Part shown: piece after piece, positions 48,200 to 59,339 of the stretch
How the letters are laid out: every line of letters begins with the position of its first letter
Position numbering within the stretch: position 1 is the first letter of the stretch
DNA from: Elymus sibiricus
Taxonomy: Eukaryota; Streptophyta; Magnoliopsida; Poales; Poaceae
Length of the DNA: 64,000 bases
Assembly: GCA_039707655.1 (NCBI GenBank)
Contig: CM077665.1
Span: 84,569,954 to 84,633,953, forward strand
Reading direction: 5' to 3'
Notes under the pieces: model-generated
Seen by the model: the letters and a program-made list of their open reading frames with translations, nothing else
Databases searched by the model: none
What the model was told of the DNA's origin: nothing
Made by a program: the position numbers and the translations under genes

Positions 48200-50030
48200 T
48201 TTTGCTTTTTCACATTTTTTTTATTTTCTTATTTATTATTTACTATTTTTTATAATGAATATATACCTATTACATAAAACAATTTGAAAAACATGAAAAA
48301 CCTATTGAATATGCATTTGAAATATACTAAAAGTATATAAAAAATGTTAATCATGCGTACCAAAAATGATAGTGACAATCAAAAAATGTATGTGTCATAT
48401 TTAAAATCGTTGATACAATGTACAAAAAATGTTTACATAATTAAAGCAATTCTACATTTAGATAAAATTGTATGTTACATTAAAAGAAAATCTTCATGAG
48501 TTTCAAAAATGCTTTTTAGACATTTCTAAGAAAATTACATAGAATTTTCTTAAATGCGCAACGTAAGAGAATGTTTCGTATGATTAAAAATATATATGTG
48601 ACACATTAAAGAAAGAGTCTGGTGATCCAAAAAATATTCCTGACTTTAGTTTATTAAATGTAAAATAATGTCCCTATAGGTTGACAAAATATCTATTGCC
48701 TTGAAGAAAATGTACAATGTATATTTTGAAATATATTACGGTGTATTAAAAAGTGTTCAAAACATGTATTTAAAACATATGTACATCATGCATTTTAACA
48801 ATGTCCAAAGTGCATCACACAAAAAATGTTTCACGTGTCCTCTATAGGTGTACATCATATACCGAGAAAAAAAATTAGACATGAGTTAAAAAAAAACCCG
48901 ATAATAACCACAAAGAAACAAAAAAACTGAAGAAAACAAGGAAAACAAAGAAAGAAACAAAGAAAACCAAATATAAAGGAAAACAGAGAAAATGAATTAG
49001 AAAACAAAGAAAACCAAAGTTAAAATGAAGTAGAAAAGAAAACAAAAAAACATGAAAAATAAATAAAAGCAATGGAAATACAACAAGGAAACGAGAAACG
49101 AAACAGTAACCCTGAAAAGACCGAACCGATCGAACATATAGCGGTTTGGCAAGCCCGCTAGTGCGCCGTTCTTTGCGTAGTTTTCTCATTATTTTTCTTT
49201 TGTTTTTCATTCTTCTCCTGTTTTCTTTATTTTTTCAGGTTTCCTTTGTTTTTTCACCGGTATTATACTTTTTCATGATTTTCACTAAGTTTTATTTTCC
49301 CCATTCTTGTTTCTTTCTTTTATTTTTTCTTTTCTTTCTTTCTTCATTTTATTTTTATATATTTGTTCTTTCTTACGTTTCTTCGGTTTTCAGTGTCTTT
49401 CTTTGTTTTTTTGTTATTCTTCAACACATGTCTACATTTTTATATACATTTGTAATTTTATGGATACATCATGAACATTTTTTTATAATTATTGAACATT
49501 TTTTATACTTGTTTACATTTTTTAAATGCATGATTAACAATTAAAACATTAGGTTTGATCAACAATTTTTTCATACACATTGTGCATTTCTATATACATA
49601 AGGAACAGTTTAATAAATATTTAACATTTTGTAAGTATATGATTAACATTTTCATACACAACCTTCATTTTTTAAAATTTTATTCATACACATTAATTTT
49701 TTTTAAATATATATTTAACTCTTTTTTTTCAAATTTTGTGTTTAATGACTACTTTTTCAATACACATTGTAAAATTTTGGTATATATTAGGAACATTTAT
49801 TTTACATGTTTAACAACTTTGAAATATACGATTAACATTTTGTTGATACATGATCAACATGTTTTTCAAATGCTTGATTAACTTTTCTAAATAGATGATC
49901 AACTTTTTTCACGCATATTTTTTGTATACATGAGAAACTTTTTTTATACATATTTAACATTTTTCAAATGCTAGATTAACGTTTTCAAATGTTTTATGTA
50001 GCGTGCTTTTTGTAAGGAAAATGCTAGCTT
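48200..50030. repeat. AT-rich region with mirrored strand asymmetry around ~49140
   Basis: The left half (48240-49130) is A-rich with AAAACAAAG words, and the right half (49170-50000) is T-rich with CTTTGTTTT words, as if the two were inverted copies of one degenerate repeat. The centre (49080-49180) is higher in GC. Open frames of 108-132 codons in the right half are poly-Phe/Ile artefacts. It could be a fold-back DNA element; ends not identified. Confidence 0.5.
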
Positions 50031-51100
50031 TCGGCTGGTGGATCGCGCTCTCGCGTCGACTACGTCCACTGCCGTTCAATCATATTGCAAAGAGCTAACC
50101 TCAACACGTCTTGGTGGGGACCGTCTCTCCAACACGTCCAAGGTTGTAGGATCCCAATTATGTCTAGAGGAGGAGTATTAGACTACTTGACCAAATAAAA
50201 ATTCTACCTTTTTCCCAATTTTAGTGTTGGTGGATTTTAGCAATTGTAGTAAGTCAAGTACACCCTACACATGCATGTCTAAGAGTATTGCAACAAAATT
50301 AAACATATGCTCATATAAGTAGATGGAAGGGAAGGAAGATCGAACGCAATTGGAGACACGAAGATTTTTCCCGTGGTTCCGATAGGTGGTGCTATCTTCA
50401 GTGACGAAGCTAGGAATTAAGTTCAGTGGGGTCATATTCGTTAAAGCATGGGTTCACCTCTATGATTAGGCACTTATGACAGGGAATTTATAAAGGATTT
50501 GCTGAATTTCATTGGTTTCAATTGACACCAGTGGCAAAGAGCCAGCTCCGTCCCTGGCTATCGTACGTCCACGTTAATGGAGACTTCAACCCACTGAGGG
50601 TAACGGCTATGCGAGTCCATGGAGGGATCCATCCATGAAGGGTCCACGAAGAAGCAACCTTGTCTATTCCATCATGGCCTACGTCCACGGAGGACTAGCC
50701 TTACTCGCGGTAGATCTTCACGAAGTAGGCGATCTCCTTGCCCTTACAAACTTCTTGGTTCAACTTCACACACGAAGACGGATGCTCCCAAGCGACACCT
50801 AACCAATCTAGGAGGCGCCACCCTCCAAAAGGTAATAGATGCGGTAGATGATGAACACATTGCTCTTGTGCTTTAAATGATAGTCTCCTCAACACTCAAT
50901 CACTCTCTCATAGGTTTGGCTTGGGTAGGAAAGATTGATTGGGTGGAAAGCAACTTGGGAAGGCTAGAAATCAAGATTCATATGGTTGGAGTGGAAGATC
51001 TTGACCTCAACACATGAGTAGGTGGCTCTCTCTCAAAAAATGGATATGACAAGTGTAAGTATGTTCTGAGTTCTTTCTCTACGAATGAGAGATGGTGGAT

Positions 51101-51113
51101 GGGTATATATAGG
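51101..51113 (-). promoter_or_regulatory. TATA box of the element G LTR
   Basis: The minus strand reads CCTATATATACCC. It lies about 685-700 bp inside the LTR and just downstream of the dyad array, the usual U3 arrangement. Confidence 0.55.
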
Positions 51114-51153
51114 CATCTCCAAAAATCCAACCGTTACAACCTTGTTGCCCAAC

Positions 51154-51465
51154 TCGGTGGAACCGATGCAAAACTCAGTTGCACCGACTAGTGCAAAATG
51201 TGGCAACTTTAGGAATCTCGGTGACACCGATATATAAGAACTCTCGGTGAGACCGATTTAGGTTTCCCTAGTCAGTTCCTCAACTCGGTGGCTATTCTCA
51301 AAACTTGGAAATTCCGATTTTAAGAGTTAGGATACCCTAGCCGGGGGCACTGATTTTGGTAGCACAGAAACCAAACTTGGTTGCACCGACTTTCTAGGGT
51401 TTGTCTTAGGCTTTGCCTGGTTTGAAACTCGGTATGGCCAAAATGTAGAAACTTGGTGGCACCGA
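51154..51465. promoter_or_regulatory. Array of 13-bp TCGGT…ACCGA dyads in the U3 of element G
   Basis: Clear copies: TCGGTGGAACCGA 51154-51166, TCAGTTGCACCGA 51175-51187, TCGGTGACACCGA 51218-51230, TCGGTGAGACCGA 51244-51256, TTGGTTGCACCGA 51377-51389, TTGGTGGCACCGA 51453-51465, with more degenerate ones between. Each is an inverted repeat, so it reads the same on both strands. They stand immediately upstream of the TATA box, as enhancer repeats do in other plant retrotransposons. Confidence 0.6.
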
Positions 51466-51797
51466 ATTTGAGTATAGGGCTTTGAGACAGAATATTTGTG
51501 GGAGAAATGGTGGGTGCTTTTGGTCATACCGAGTTTCACACCATGATTACCTCATCTCCTTTTAATAGTATTGGCTTTCCTATGGACTCAATTGTGATTT
51601 CTCACATAAAGTAAAATGTAGAGTCATCAAGCTTGTAGCCAACTTGATGTCCTTTGCATCTAGGGAATCTCCTCACAATCCTTTGCCAATGTATCTCTTT
51701 GAACTTTTCTTGAAATATGCTTGATCGAATCATTAGTCCAATGAGATTTATGTTGTTATTGATTACCAGAACCACCAAGGGAGAAGTTGTGCTTTCA

Positions 51798-51814
51798 ATC
51801 TCCCCCTTTTTGGT
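51798..51814 (-). other. Polypurine tract of element G
   Basis: The minus strand reads CCAAAAAGGGGGAGATT, adjoining the LTR start; plus-strand priming site. Confidence 0.8.
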
Positions 51815-52381
51815 AATTGATGACAACATATAGATCAAAGATTCGACAAATATTATAATCAATGAAAAACATTGTCGCTTTAAGAAGTGTGTGATAAGCA
51901 AGAGCTCCCCCTAAATTTGTGCACTATTTTGAATTTGCATTTGAATGCAAATGCACAATCGATTAGGATCATGGGTCACTCTTCCATGTCACATACAACT
52001 TGGTGATGCGCATAAATGATATGAATGGAATATAATGCACATAACAGCAAAACATAGTGAATGATCATCACATAGATATCTCACAAGGATAGGAAATAGT
52101 AACAACAACCATAAAGTGTATGATCAAACACAACAAGTTAGAAGAACACCCAAAAGATAAACAAGTGTTTTTAAAACGAGAAAAGCAACACACTCGCTCT
52201 CTCGAAGCCCTATGATCTATAATACTTCTCCCCCTTTGGAAACAAGTTACCAAAAAGTTCAAAGCATATAGAGCTAAACGTCACTCTGGGTTGGATCTCC
52301 TCCATGAGACGATGAAGCAGCTCATGTAGCTGTTGAAGGAGTCAAAAGAACAGCGCCAGGGAATGCTTCTGCTGAAGTCCT
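51815..52381 (-). other. Element G non-coding region between ORF and polypurine tract
   Basis: It contains AGCTCCCCCT and TTCTCCCCCTTTGG words (minus-strand purine tracts near 52225-52240 and 51903-51912) but no gene. Confidence 0.5.
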
Positions 52382-54358
52382 CTAAGGTGGTGGAGTAGAA
52401 ACTGGAGGTGGTGATGGAGCAGATGGAGCTGTTGCAGGTGCAGACACTGATGGTCTCTCTAAAGTGGGCAATGCAGCTGATATGGCATGTTTCCTAAACT
52501 GCATATGAGCTGGAAGAATTGGGCTATCCTCATCTCCCTGATTATCATCATCACTAGAGCTTGGTTTGGGCACAGAGTCAACCTCCTGCTTGAGCTCTTT
52601 GACTATCTTAGTCAGCTCAGTCACCTTCACATCCATGTTATGGAATTTTGACTCCACAATCCTCACAACACTTTTCTGATTTTCCATAAGCTCAGTCATA
52701 TTCTTCTCCAGACCTTGCATAGCATTGATAAGGTATGTCATTTGGTCAGCCTTGGTCTTCAGGACTGGAGCACTAGGGGCTCTGGCTGCCTCTGCCCTTG
52801 CATCTTCTTCAATCTCAACATGTGCAGTAGATGAAGTGGGATGCCTTAGGTCCAACACCATAACAGTATCCTCAAAGTATGGTTGTAGGGGCAGGTGTGT
52901 CTGTCCAGTAGGTATTTTCTCTTTCCAATCTTGGAGTTGATTAGCATCTGGATATATGGAGCAAATCCACATGACCTCTTCTGGTCAGCAGTTGTCCTTC
53001 TGATTGTATCAACAATCAGGTCCATCACCCTAAATCTGGTGTGGGAGTCTATATGATGCAGCATATTAATGGAATACCCCCTGATCATCTTATCATCTCC
53101 TGATTTGGGCATCAAGGTGTGCCTCATAATGATGGTGGTGGTGGGTAGTCCTACCTGCAGGAAATAGACTGATCCAAGCTTCTGGGTCTTGACATATGCT
53201 CTGGGGATTGGATTATACATGTTGACCATTGAATTATGATTCATCTTTGTCTCATAGTATACATCTAGGTCATCATCTTGTACCTGTGGGGCTCCTAAGA
53301 TGGTATCCCACTCATCAATAGTGGATTGGTACTTGGTGCCTTGAGTCATCCAGATAATCTTTCCATATGGGTAGAAGTGAGCTGTGGAATAGAATTGCAT
53401 AATCATTTCTTCATTCCAAGCTGTCATCTCTCTGCCAACAAAGTCTTCAATGTCTATGGCCTCGAAATTTTCTTGGACATGAGGGAAGTAGTCTGCATTG
53501 TTCTCAATGTACTTCCAGTCAACATATCTCATGTCACTGACAACTGGACTCTTCTCTAGCAACACAGTCTCATAGAAGTCCTGCTGCTCCTTGGTGTGGA
53601 ATCTGGGGTCCACAACAGTCCTTCTCCTTGTAGCATAGGGATCTGTAGCTCTCCATCTCCTGAGCCCTTGATCCTTTCTCTCCTTCATATTTTCTGCAAC
53701 AGGGTGATCATCATTGTGGATAGGCAGATGGGGTCTCAACTTCCTCAACACTGCAATTTCTTCATCCTCATCCTCATCATCAAGGAAGGGAACCTTCTTC
53801 TTGTTCTTCTCAGCTGCATGAACATCTCTTGTTGTTCTTTTGGGCTTGGTTGCAGCTGGCTTTGGAGTAGTGGGCTTGGTCTTTGGAGCTGAAGCCTTTG
53901 TCTTGGGAGGTGGCCTGCTTGGCATAGCATCAGCCATAATCTTTCTCTGCTTAGGAGGAGGGGGGTTGGTAGCTGGTTCCTCCTCTTCCTCACTCTGCTC
54001 TGGAGTTCTCATCATGGAGGTTTGTCTGGCTTCTACATGCACAATCCTCTTCCTGGCTCTCTTCTGGCTTGGCTTCTTGGGCATGGACTTTGAAGTCCTT
54101 GGTGACTCAAGAGTGAGAGTCATCCCTGCCCTAGCACTCTCTGGTGCTCTCACAACTTCTGAGCTGGCATACTCTTTTCTCACAGGCCTTCTGGTAGAAG
54201 TGGCCTCATCGGCAGCTTTCTTGGCAGTTTTCTCCTTCTTCTCCTGTTGTTGTTTAGCTAGGACCTCCTTAGGCAGAAAGTCTGAGTCCTCCTCATCTGA
54301 ATTTAACTTTCTCCTGGTCCTGGTGGCTACCTTGGGTAAGCCATGGGATCTGGGGGTG
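52382..54358 (-). pseudogene. Accessory ORF of element G, main part (interrupted and frameshifted)
   Basis: The main open part runs from 54358 (in phase with the N-terminal codons at 63793-63696) to about 52900. A one-base frameshift between roughly 52890 and 52905 moves the reading to the frame that ends at 52382. Order of parts: basic and acidic low-complexity N-terminal region (KKEKTAKK, EEEEEP, PSRPPPKTKAS), then a conserved domain with RYVDWKYIENNADYF, QFYSTAHFYPYGKIIWMTQG and CGFAPYIQMLINSKIG, then a coiled coil (NAMQGLEKNMTELMENQK…ELTKIVKELKQEV), then a Pro/Ser/Ala-rich tail. The domain resembles the 'putative plant transposon protein' type found in many Triticeae retroelements. Function unknown; the basic N-terminus suggests nuclear or nucleic-acid contact. 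Confidence 0.7.
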
Positions 54359-54363
54359 CCCGG

Positions 54364-54832
54364 TGAGGGAATCCTGGATTAAGGGGTCCTCAGGAGGCCG
54401 ACCTATTTCTATGGGCCGGACTATATGGGCCACTTACCGAACACAAGATTCATTGAAGACCTTATCTCCAAGATGGAAGCTTCAGGAAGCATGGCTTGTA
54501 CTCCACGTTTGATGTAGCGAATAGGCAGGTTTATCTCTTCGGCGTGTAACCGACCATGTGTAGACCCTAGATGCCCTCGGCGTCTATATAAGCCGGAGGG
54601 TTTTAGGTTGTAGGCATAGAACAACTCATCTAGGGTTAGCTATTCGATCTCGAGGTAGATCAACTCTGTAACCCCCATATCATCAATATAATCAAGCAGG
54701 ACCTAGGGTATTACCTCCATAGGAGGGCCCAAACCTGGGTAAAACCGTGTCCCCTTCGTCTCCTGTTACCATCGATTCTAGTCTCACAGTTCGGGACCCC
54801 CTACCCGAGATCCGCCGGTTTTGACACCGACA
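54364..54832 (+). repeat. 5' LTR of element F
   Basis: TGAGGGAATCCTGG … TTTTGACACCGACA. It contains a TATA box TATATAAG (54585-54592), placing the RNA start near 54620. It is followed by TTGGTGCTTTCATTGAGAG, the likely primer site; I could not name the tRNA. Confidence 0.93.
54585..54592 (+). promoter_or_regulatory. TATA box in the 5' LTR of element F
   Basis: TATATAAG lies in a GC-rich setting (CGGCGTC … CCGGAGG); it is repeated in the 3' LTR. Confidence 0.65.
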
Positions 54833-54877
54833 TTGGTGCTTTCATTGAGAGTTCCTCTGTGAGCACCCAAGGAATCG

Positions 54878-57800
54878 ATGTCCCGCCTTGTCATCAACAA
54901 AGAGGTCCGTAACATGGACACTTTCGTCCCCGGACAGATCTTCGCCTTCGGCAGCATTGTGCTGCACGCCGACCCGACCGGCCATCTAGGCCGCGTCGAG
55001 AGTTTCGCCCCTGATCAAGAGGTCAGATTCAGGAACCTAGAGTTCTCCGTGGACTCTCGGGGCGACTTGTCACTAACCGGGCTTGCGACTTCACCTGCCG
55101 CGCCCGAAGACTCTGAGGCTTTAACCTCGAGTTCCTTCTTCGGTCACACCAACGGGGTTAACCACGGTGGTGTTCCCGCCCATGGTCCGGATCCGGCCAT
55201 AGTGTCAGAAGGCCGGACACTTGTTCTTGCCGAACATCCTTCTCGTTCGGACGCATTGGAGATGAACTCCGAAAGCTCCGAACACTATGATCCGAGCGAG
55301 CCTTCGGCTTTCGACGAAGCCTTAGATCGGATCTCGTCGATGGCAATTTCTGACGGTTCAGCCCCGATCTACGCTCAGATCGGTTACAGTACGGGTCGGG
55401 ATGAATTTTTCGACCCACCCACCACCCACCTGATAGCCACGGTCGAAGATTTAACCGACATGCTGGACTATGCCTCCGAGGAGGCAGATTACATGGATGA
55501 AGAGGACTGCGCGCCCACCGCTGTTAACACTGGGCGATGGGCCGCCACTTCTACATATGATGTTTACATAGTGGACACTCCTAATGGCGACAAAACGCCT
55601 AATAACGACGGCGACAAGTCGGGCGACGCACCGTCAAGGCGCCGGAAACCGCATAAGCGGTCCAAAGGCAAAAAGGGAATGAAAGCTATTATCGGCACCG
55701 GGGATGGTGATACCCCCGAGGACCGTGGCAACCCTGATGTCCCCGAACACCCGTTAGAGGGTCAGAAAAGGCATGAGGACCAGAGCAACCCCGATAACCT
55801 CAACGATTCCGAGGACGATAACTACCTCCCCCCTGTCGAGGAGGAGGACATCCCGAAAGCCGATGACTTGGACATCCCTGATAACCATGAAGATCAGGAA
55901 CTGTTCAGACAGCAGCTCATAGCGACGGCTCGCAGCCTAAAAGCTAAAGAACGGTAGCTCAAAGCCGAACAGGATGACCTCAATGATCGATGGACAAGGG
56001 TCCTCTCAGTTGAGGTAGTACACGGTACCGGTCTGTCGGACCAGACCAAGAGCTATCCACGAAGAAGGCTGCTGCCGCAATTCGACGACGAGCTCACTGA
56101 TACTCCATCTCCAAAGCATACTCCATACGACAAGCCAGACCGCCCTCTTCGCGGGCGTGATCGGATGGCTTACGACACCGGTTATAGACCGGCGATACCC
56201 CGAAGACGGGGAAAGGAGCCACTAGAGCCCAATGACAGGTTCGACCTGCGAGATGACCTAGATCACAGAGCAGGCCGTACAAGATCCATCTACGGATCCA
56301 GAGGCTACTCACCCGATAGACGGGACGGGTACAGACCATGGCTCGACCGAAGTAACAACAGAGACTGGGAACGTAACCGAGCTAGAACAGATGCCGATTG
56401 CAGGCGCGACATAGCTCGGGTTCGAGGCGCCGCTCACCCGCTGTGTTTCACGGATGAGGTAATGCGGCATCAGTTCCCGGAGGGGTTTAAACCCATGAAC
56501 ATCGAACAATACGATGGGACAACTGACCTAACCGTATGGATCGAGAACTTCCTCCTCCACATCCACATGGCTCGAGGAGATGATCTCCACGCCATCAAAT
56601 ATCTCCCCCTTAAACTTAAGGGGCCAGCTCGGCACTGGCTAAACAGCCTCCCCGAAAACTCGATCGGATGTTGGGAAGACCTGGAGGACGCATTCCGCTC
56701 TAACTTTCAGGGAACCTATGTTCGGCCGCCGGATTCCTCCAACCTAAGTAACGTCGTTCAGAAGCCCGAAGAGTCTGCTCGGCAATTCTGGAACCGGTTT
56801 TTGACCAAGAAGAACCAGATTGTCGACTGCCCGGACGCCGAGGCAATAGCCTCCTTCCGTCACAACATTCGGGATGAATGGCTGGCCCGCCAGCTCGGCC
56901 AGGATAAACCTCGGACTATGTCCGCCCTTACTTCCCTGATGACCCGCTTTTGCGTGGGCGAAGACAATTGGCTAGCAAGACGCAGCCACAACTCCGAAGA
57001 TCCCGGAACCTCCGAAGCTCGGGATGGCAACGGGAAGCCGAAGCGCAATAAGAATAAGCGACGGCACAATAATATGATGCCGATGACACGGCTGTTAACG
57101 CCGGATTCTGCAACTCCCGACCTGGGCCGTGGAAAAAGCCTCCTAAAGGCAATCGCAACGGACCCACTCCGCTGGAAAAAATCATGGAAAGGCCTTGCCA
57201 AATCCACGAAACTCAAGAGAAGCCCACAAACCACACATACCGCAATTGTTGGGTGTTTAAACAGGTCGGCAAGCTCCCACCCGAAGATCAAGGTAAGAGC
57301 CCTCAAAGCAAGGATGAGGATGAGCCTCGGGGTCCGATTGGTGGCGGTCAAAAGAAATTTCCTCCGGAAGTCAAGACGGTAAACATGATATACGCCACCC
57401 ATGTACCTAAGAAGGAGAGGAAACGCGCCCTTCGAGAGGTCTACGCTGTAGAGCCCGTAGCCCCGAAGTATAACCCATGGTCGGCATACCCGATCACTTT
57501 TGATCGGCGCGACCACCCGACCAGTATCCGTCATGGGGGTTCGGCGGCCCTCGTCCTAGACCCCATTATAGATGGGTATCACCTCACAAAAGTCCTAATG
57601 GATGGAGGAAGTAGCCTTAACCTGATTTACTCAGACACGGTGAAAAAGATGGGTATAGATCCGTCACGAATTAAACCCAGTAACACTACCTTTAAAGGAG
57701 TGATTCCAGGTGTCGAGGCTCGATGTACGGGCTCCGTAACCTTGGAAGTTGTGTTCGGCTCGCCCGATAACTTTCGCAGCGAGGACTTGATCTTCGACAT

Positions 57801-58098
57801 AGTACCCTTCCGCAGCAGCTATCACGCCCTGCTCGGCCGGACCGCGTTCGCTCGTTTCAACGCCGTCCCGCATTACGCATACCTCAAGCTCAAGATGCCT
57901 GGCCCCAAGGGGGTCATCACTATTAACGGCAACACGGAGCGCTCTCTACGAACTGAGGAACATGCGCTAGCCCTGGCGGCCAAATTTAGTTACAAAGATG
58001 ATCGGCAAGTCTCGGCATCTGCCGTAAAGGCACGCAAGGTTGGGAAGCGAGCTCGGCTTCAGGCCGAACTCTCAGAGCCTTCCTCTCCCCCTAAATAG
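54878..58098 (+). pseudogene. gag: gag-protease gene of element F, with one stop and one frameshift
   Basis: Gag forms the particle and the protease cleaves it. The frame from M 54878 runs 359 codons to a TAG at 55955-55957 and continues in the same frame past it. The retrotransposon-gag signature lies near 56535-56700 (IENFLLHIHMARGDDLHAIKYL, LKGPARHWLNSLP). A one-base frameshift near 57065-57085 (AATAATATGATGCC) moves to the frame holding a Cys/His cluster (CQIH…HTYRNC) and the protease, with VLMDGGSSLNLIY (about 57597-57633; DGGS in place of the usual DTG/DSG, normal in this family as I recall) and ALLGRTAFARF. It ends with TAG at 58098 after an SSPPK tail. No polymerase follows. The product is probably non-functional without read-through. 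Confidence 0.85.
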
Positions 58099-59339
58099 GG
58101 ACTCGCCCCCCATCGCACACCCCTAGGACCAGCGAAGTACGTGCCAAGAAGGCACAACTTCGCACTTAAAATTCCATGGGTAGCGGTGGGGAAACAAAGG
58201 TGGGAGTCCGGCTGAACCGAACTACTACCATTAAGTATGTCTTCGGACACAATGCAGGGACCATTCAAAGGCCCACCAATGGCGTAAAGCTTATCCATAA
58301 TTCGGCGACTTCTCAAGACCTTGTTTGCAAGATCCGTTCGCCGCACAATACCACCCATCGAGATGCACCAAAGATCAGGAGTAAACTAGTAACAGGACAC
58401 ATCGAGGACGTAAGGCCGCCAATCGAAGACCCCTGGTACAACCACTCCTATAATCTCTTTTTTTTCACATACCTGTAAGCAGTTGCTTCGGCACTCCGAG
58501 TAATAAGAGTTGTTGAGAAAAGATATAGCATCATTTTACATGTTTGTCTGGTTGTCCTTTTCGGCACAAATTTTCCTTTTTCTCCCTCTTCTCGCGATAC
58601 TGTTCGGTATAATGTGATGCCCTGGCCAATAGACCGAGGGCTCAAGTTTATAAAAAACCGCCTTATGTACAACCTATTGTGCGTTCGGCATCTTGGAATT
58701 CACTCTACATGCATTGGTTCCGAACTATGTCTTGGGTCAATAGTTGGGTTGCCCAGCTCCTGTGCTTGCCCCTTTACATTCCGCTCGTTCGGCTAAAAGG
58801 GCAAAGGGAGCATCCCTGCGATTGTGTTTCCGGATAGTCTGGTCAAACACCTCAGGGGAGAAAGCCGAAAACTGACTATCATAGTATGCGAGATCCGGTC
58901 TGTGAATCCGAGCTCAAAGTGTTATACTTATATCTTCGTCAGAGGATAATCCGTGTTATACGAAGGGTTTGTTCTTCCTACAAACCATGTGATGTTGGCC
59001 TTAGACGCGGTTCGTCCGAACATCACAACACTCCAGGGGCTAGTCATCAGCCCCCCGCAGTCCTTTTCACGCCCCTACGGCTAAGTGAAAGAAATAAAGC
59101 ACTATAGTCTGATTGCCTAGTCCGCCGCACTTTACCGCCTTCGGGTTCCGATAACTCGGCTAAGGGACACAGTGAATTGGCAGAGACACCCCATGTAGTA
59201 TCTACATGGGGGCTGAAGCCGACGACTCGCATCTTTCAGTTTCAAACGGCCACACAGGAGTTATAAAGGAATGCAAAAACATAAAAGCATAATAACTTAT
59301 AACATTAAAACTTCGAAAAGTCTTCGGACGCATTACAAC
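58099..59339. other. Spacer between the sense and antisense genes of element F
   Basis: No gene on either strand; the longest frame is 100 codons without motifs. It contains a T-rich stretch near 58458-58620 and the hairpin 59189-59211. In its place an autonomous relative would have reverse transcriptase, RNase H and integrase. Confidence 0.6.
59189..59211. repeat. Perfect 10-bp stem hairpin in element F
   Basis: CCCCATGTAG (59189-59198), loop TAT, CTACATGGGG (59202-59211). It lies ~130 bp downstream of the antisense gene's stop codon, so in its transcript it would be in the 3' untranslated region. Confidence 0.8.

Larger units (their letters stand above)
50145..51797 (-). repeat. 3' LTR of element G (1653 bp)
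   Basis: On the minus strand it starts TGAAAGCACAACTTCTCCC at 51797, directly after the polypurine tract, and ends GGGATCCTACA at 50145. It holds a dyad array, then a TATA box, in U3 order. Confidence 0.78.

Noticed and set aside
49146..49881. Membrane-protein-like Phe/Ile/Leu-rich frames
   Set aside because: They arise from T-rich low-complexity DNA; no start context, no homologous motif and the opposite strand is equally open.
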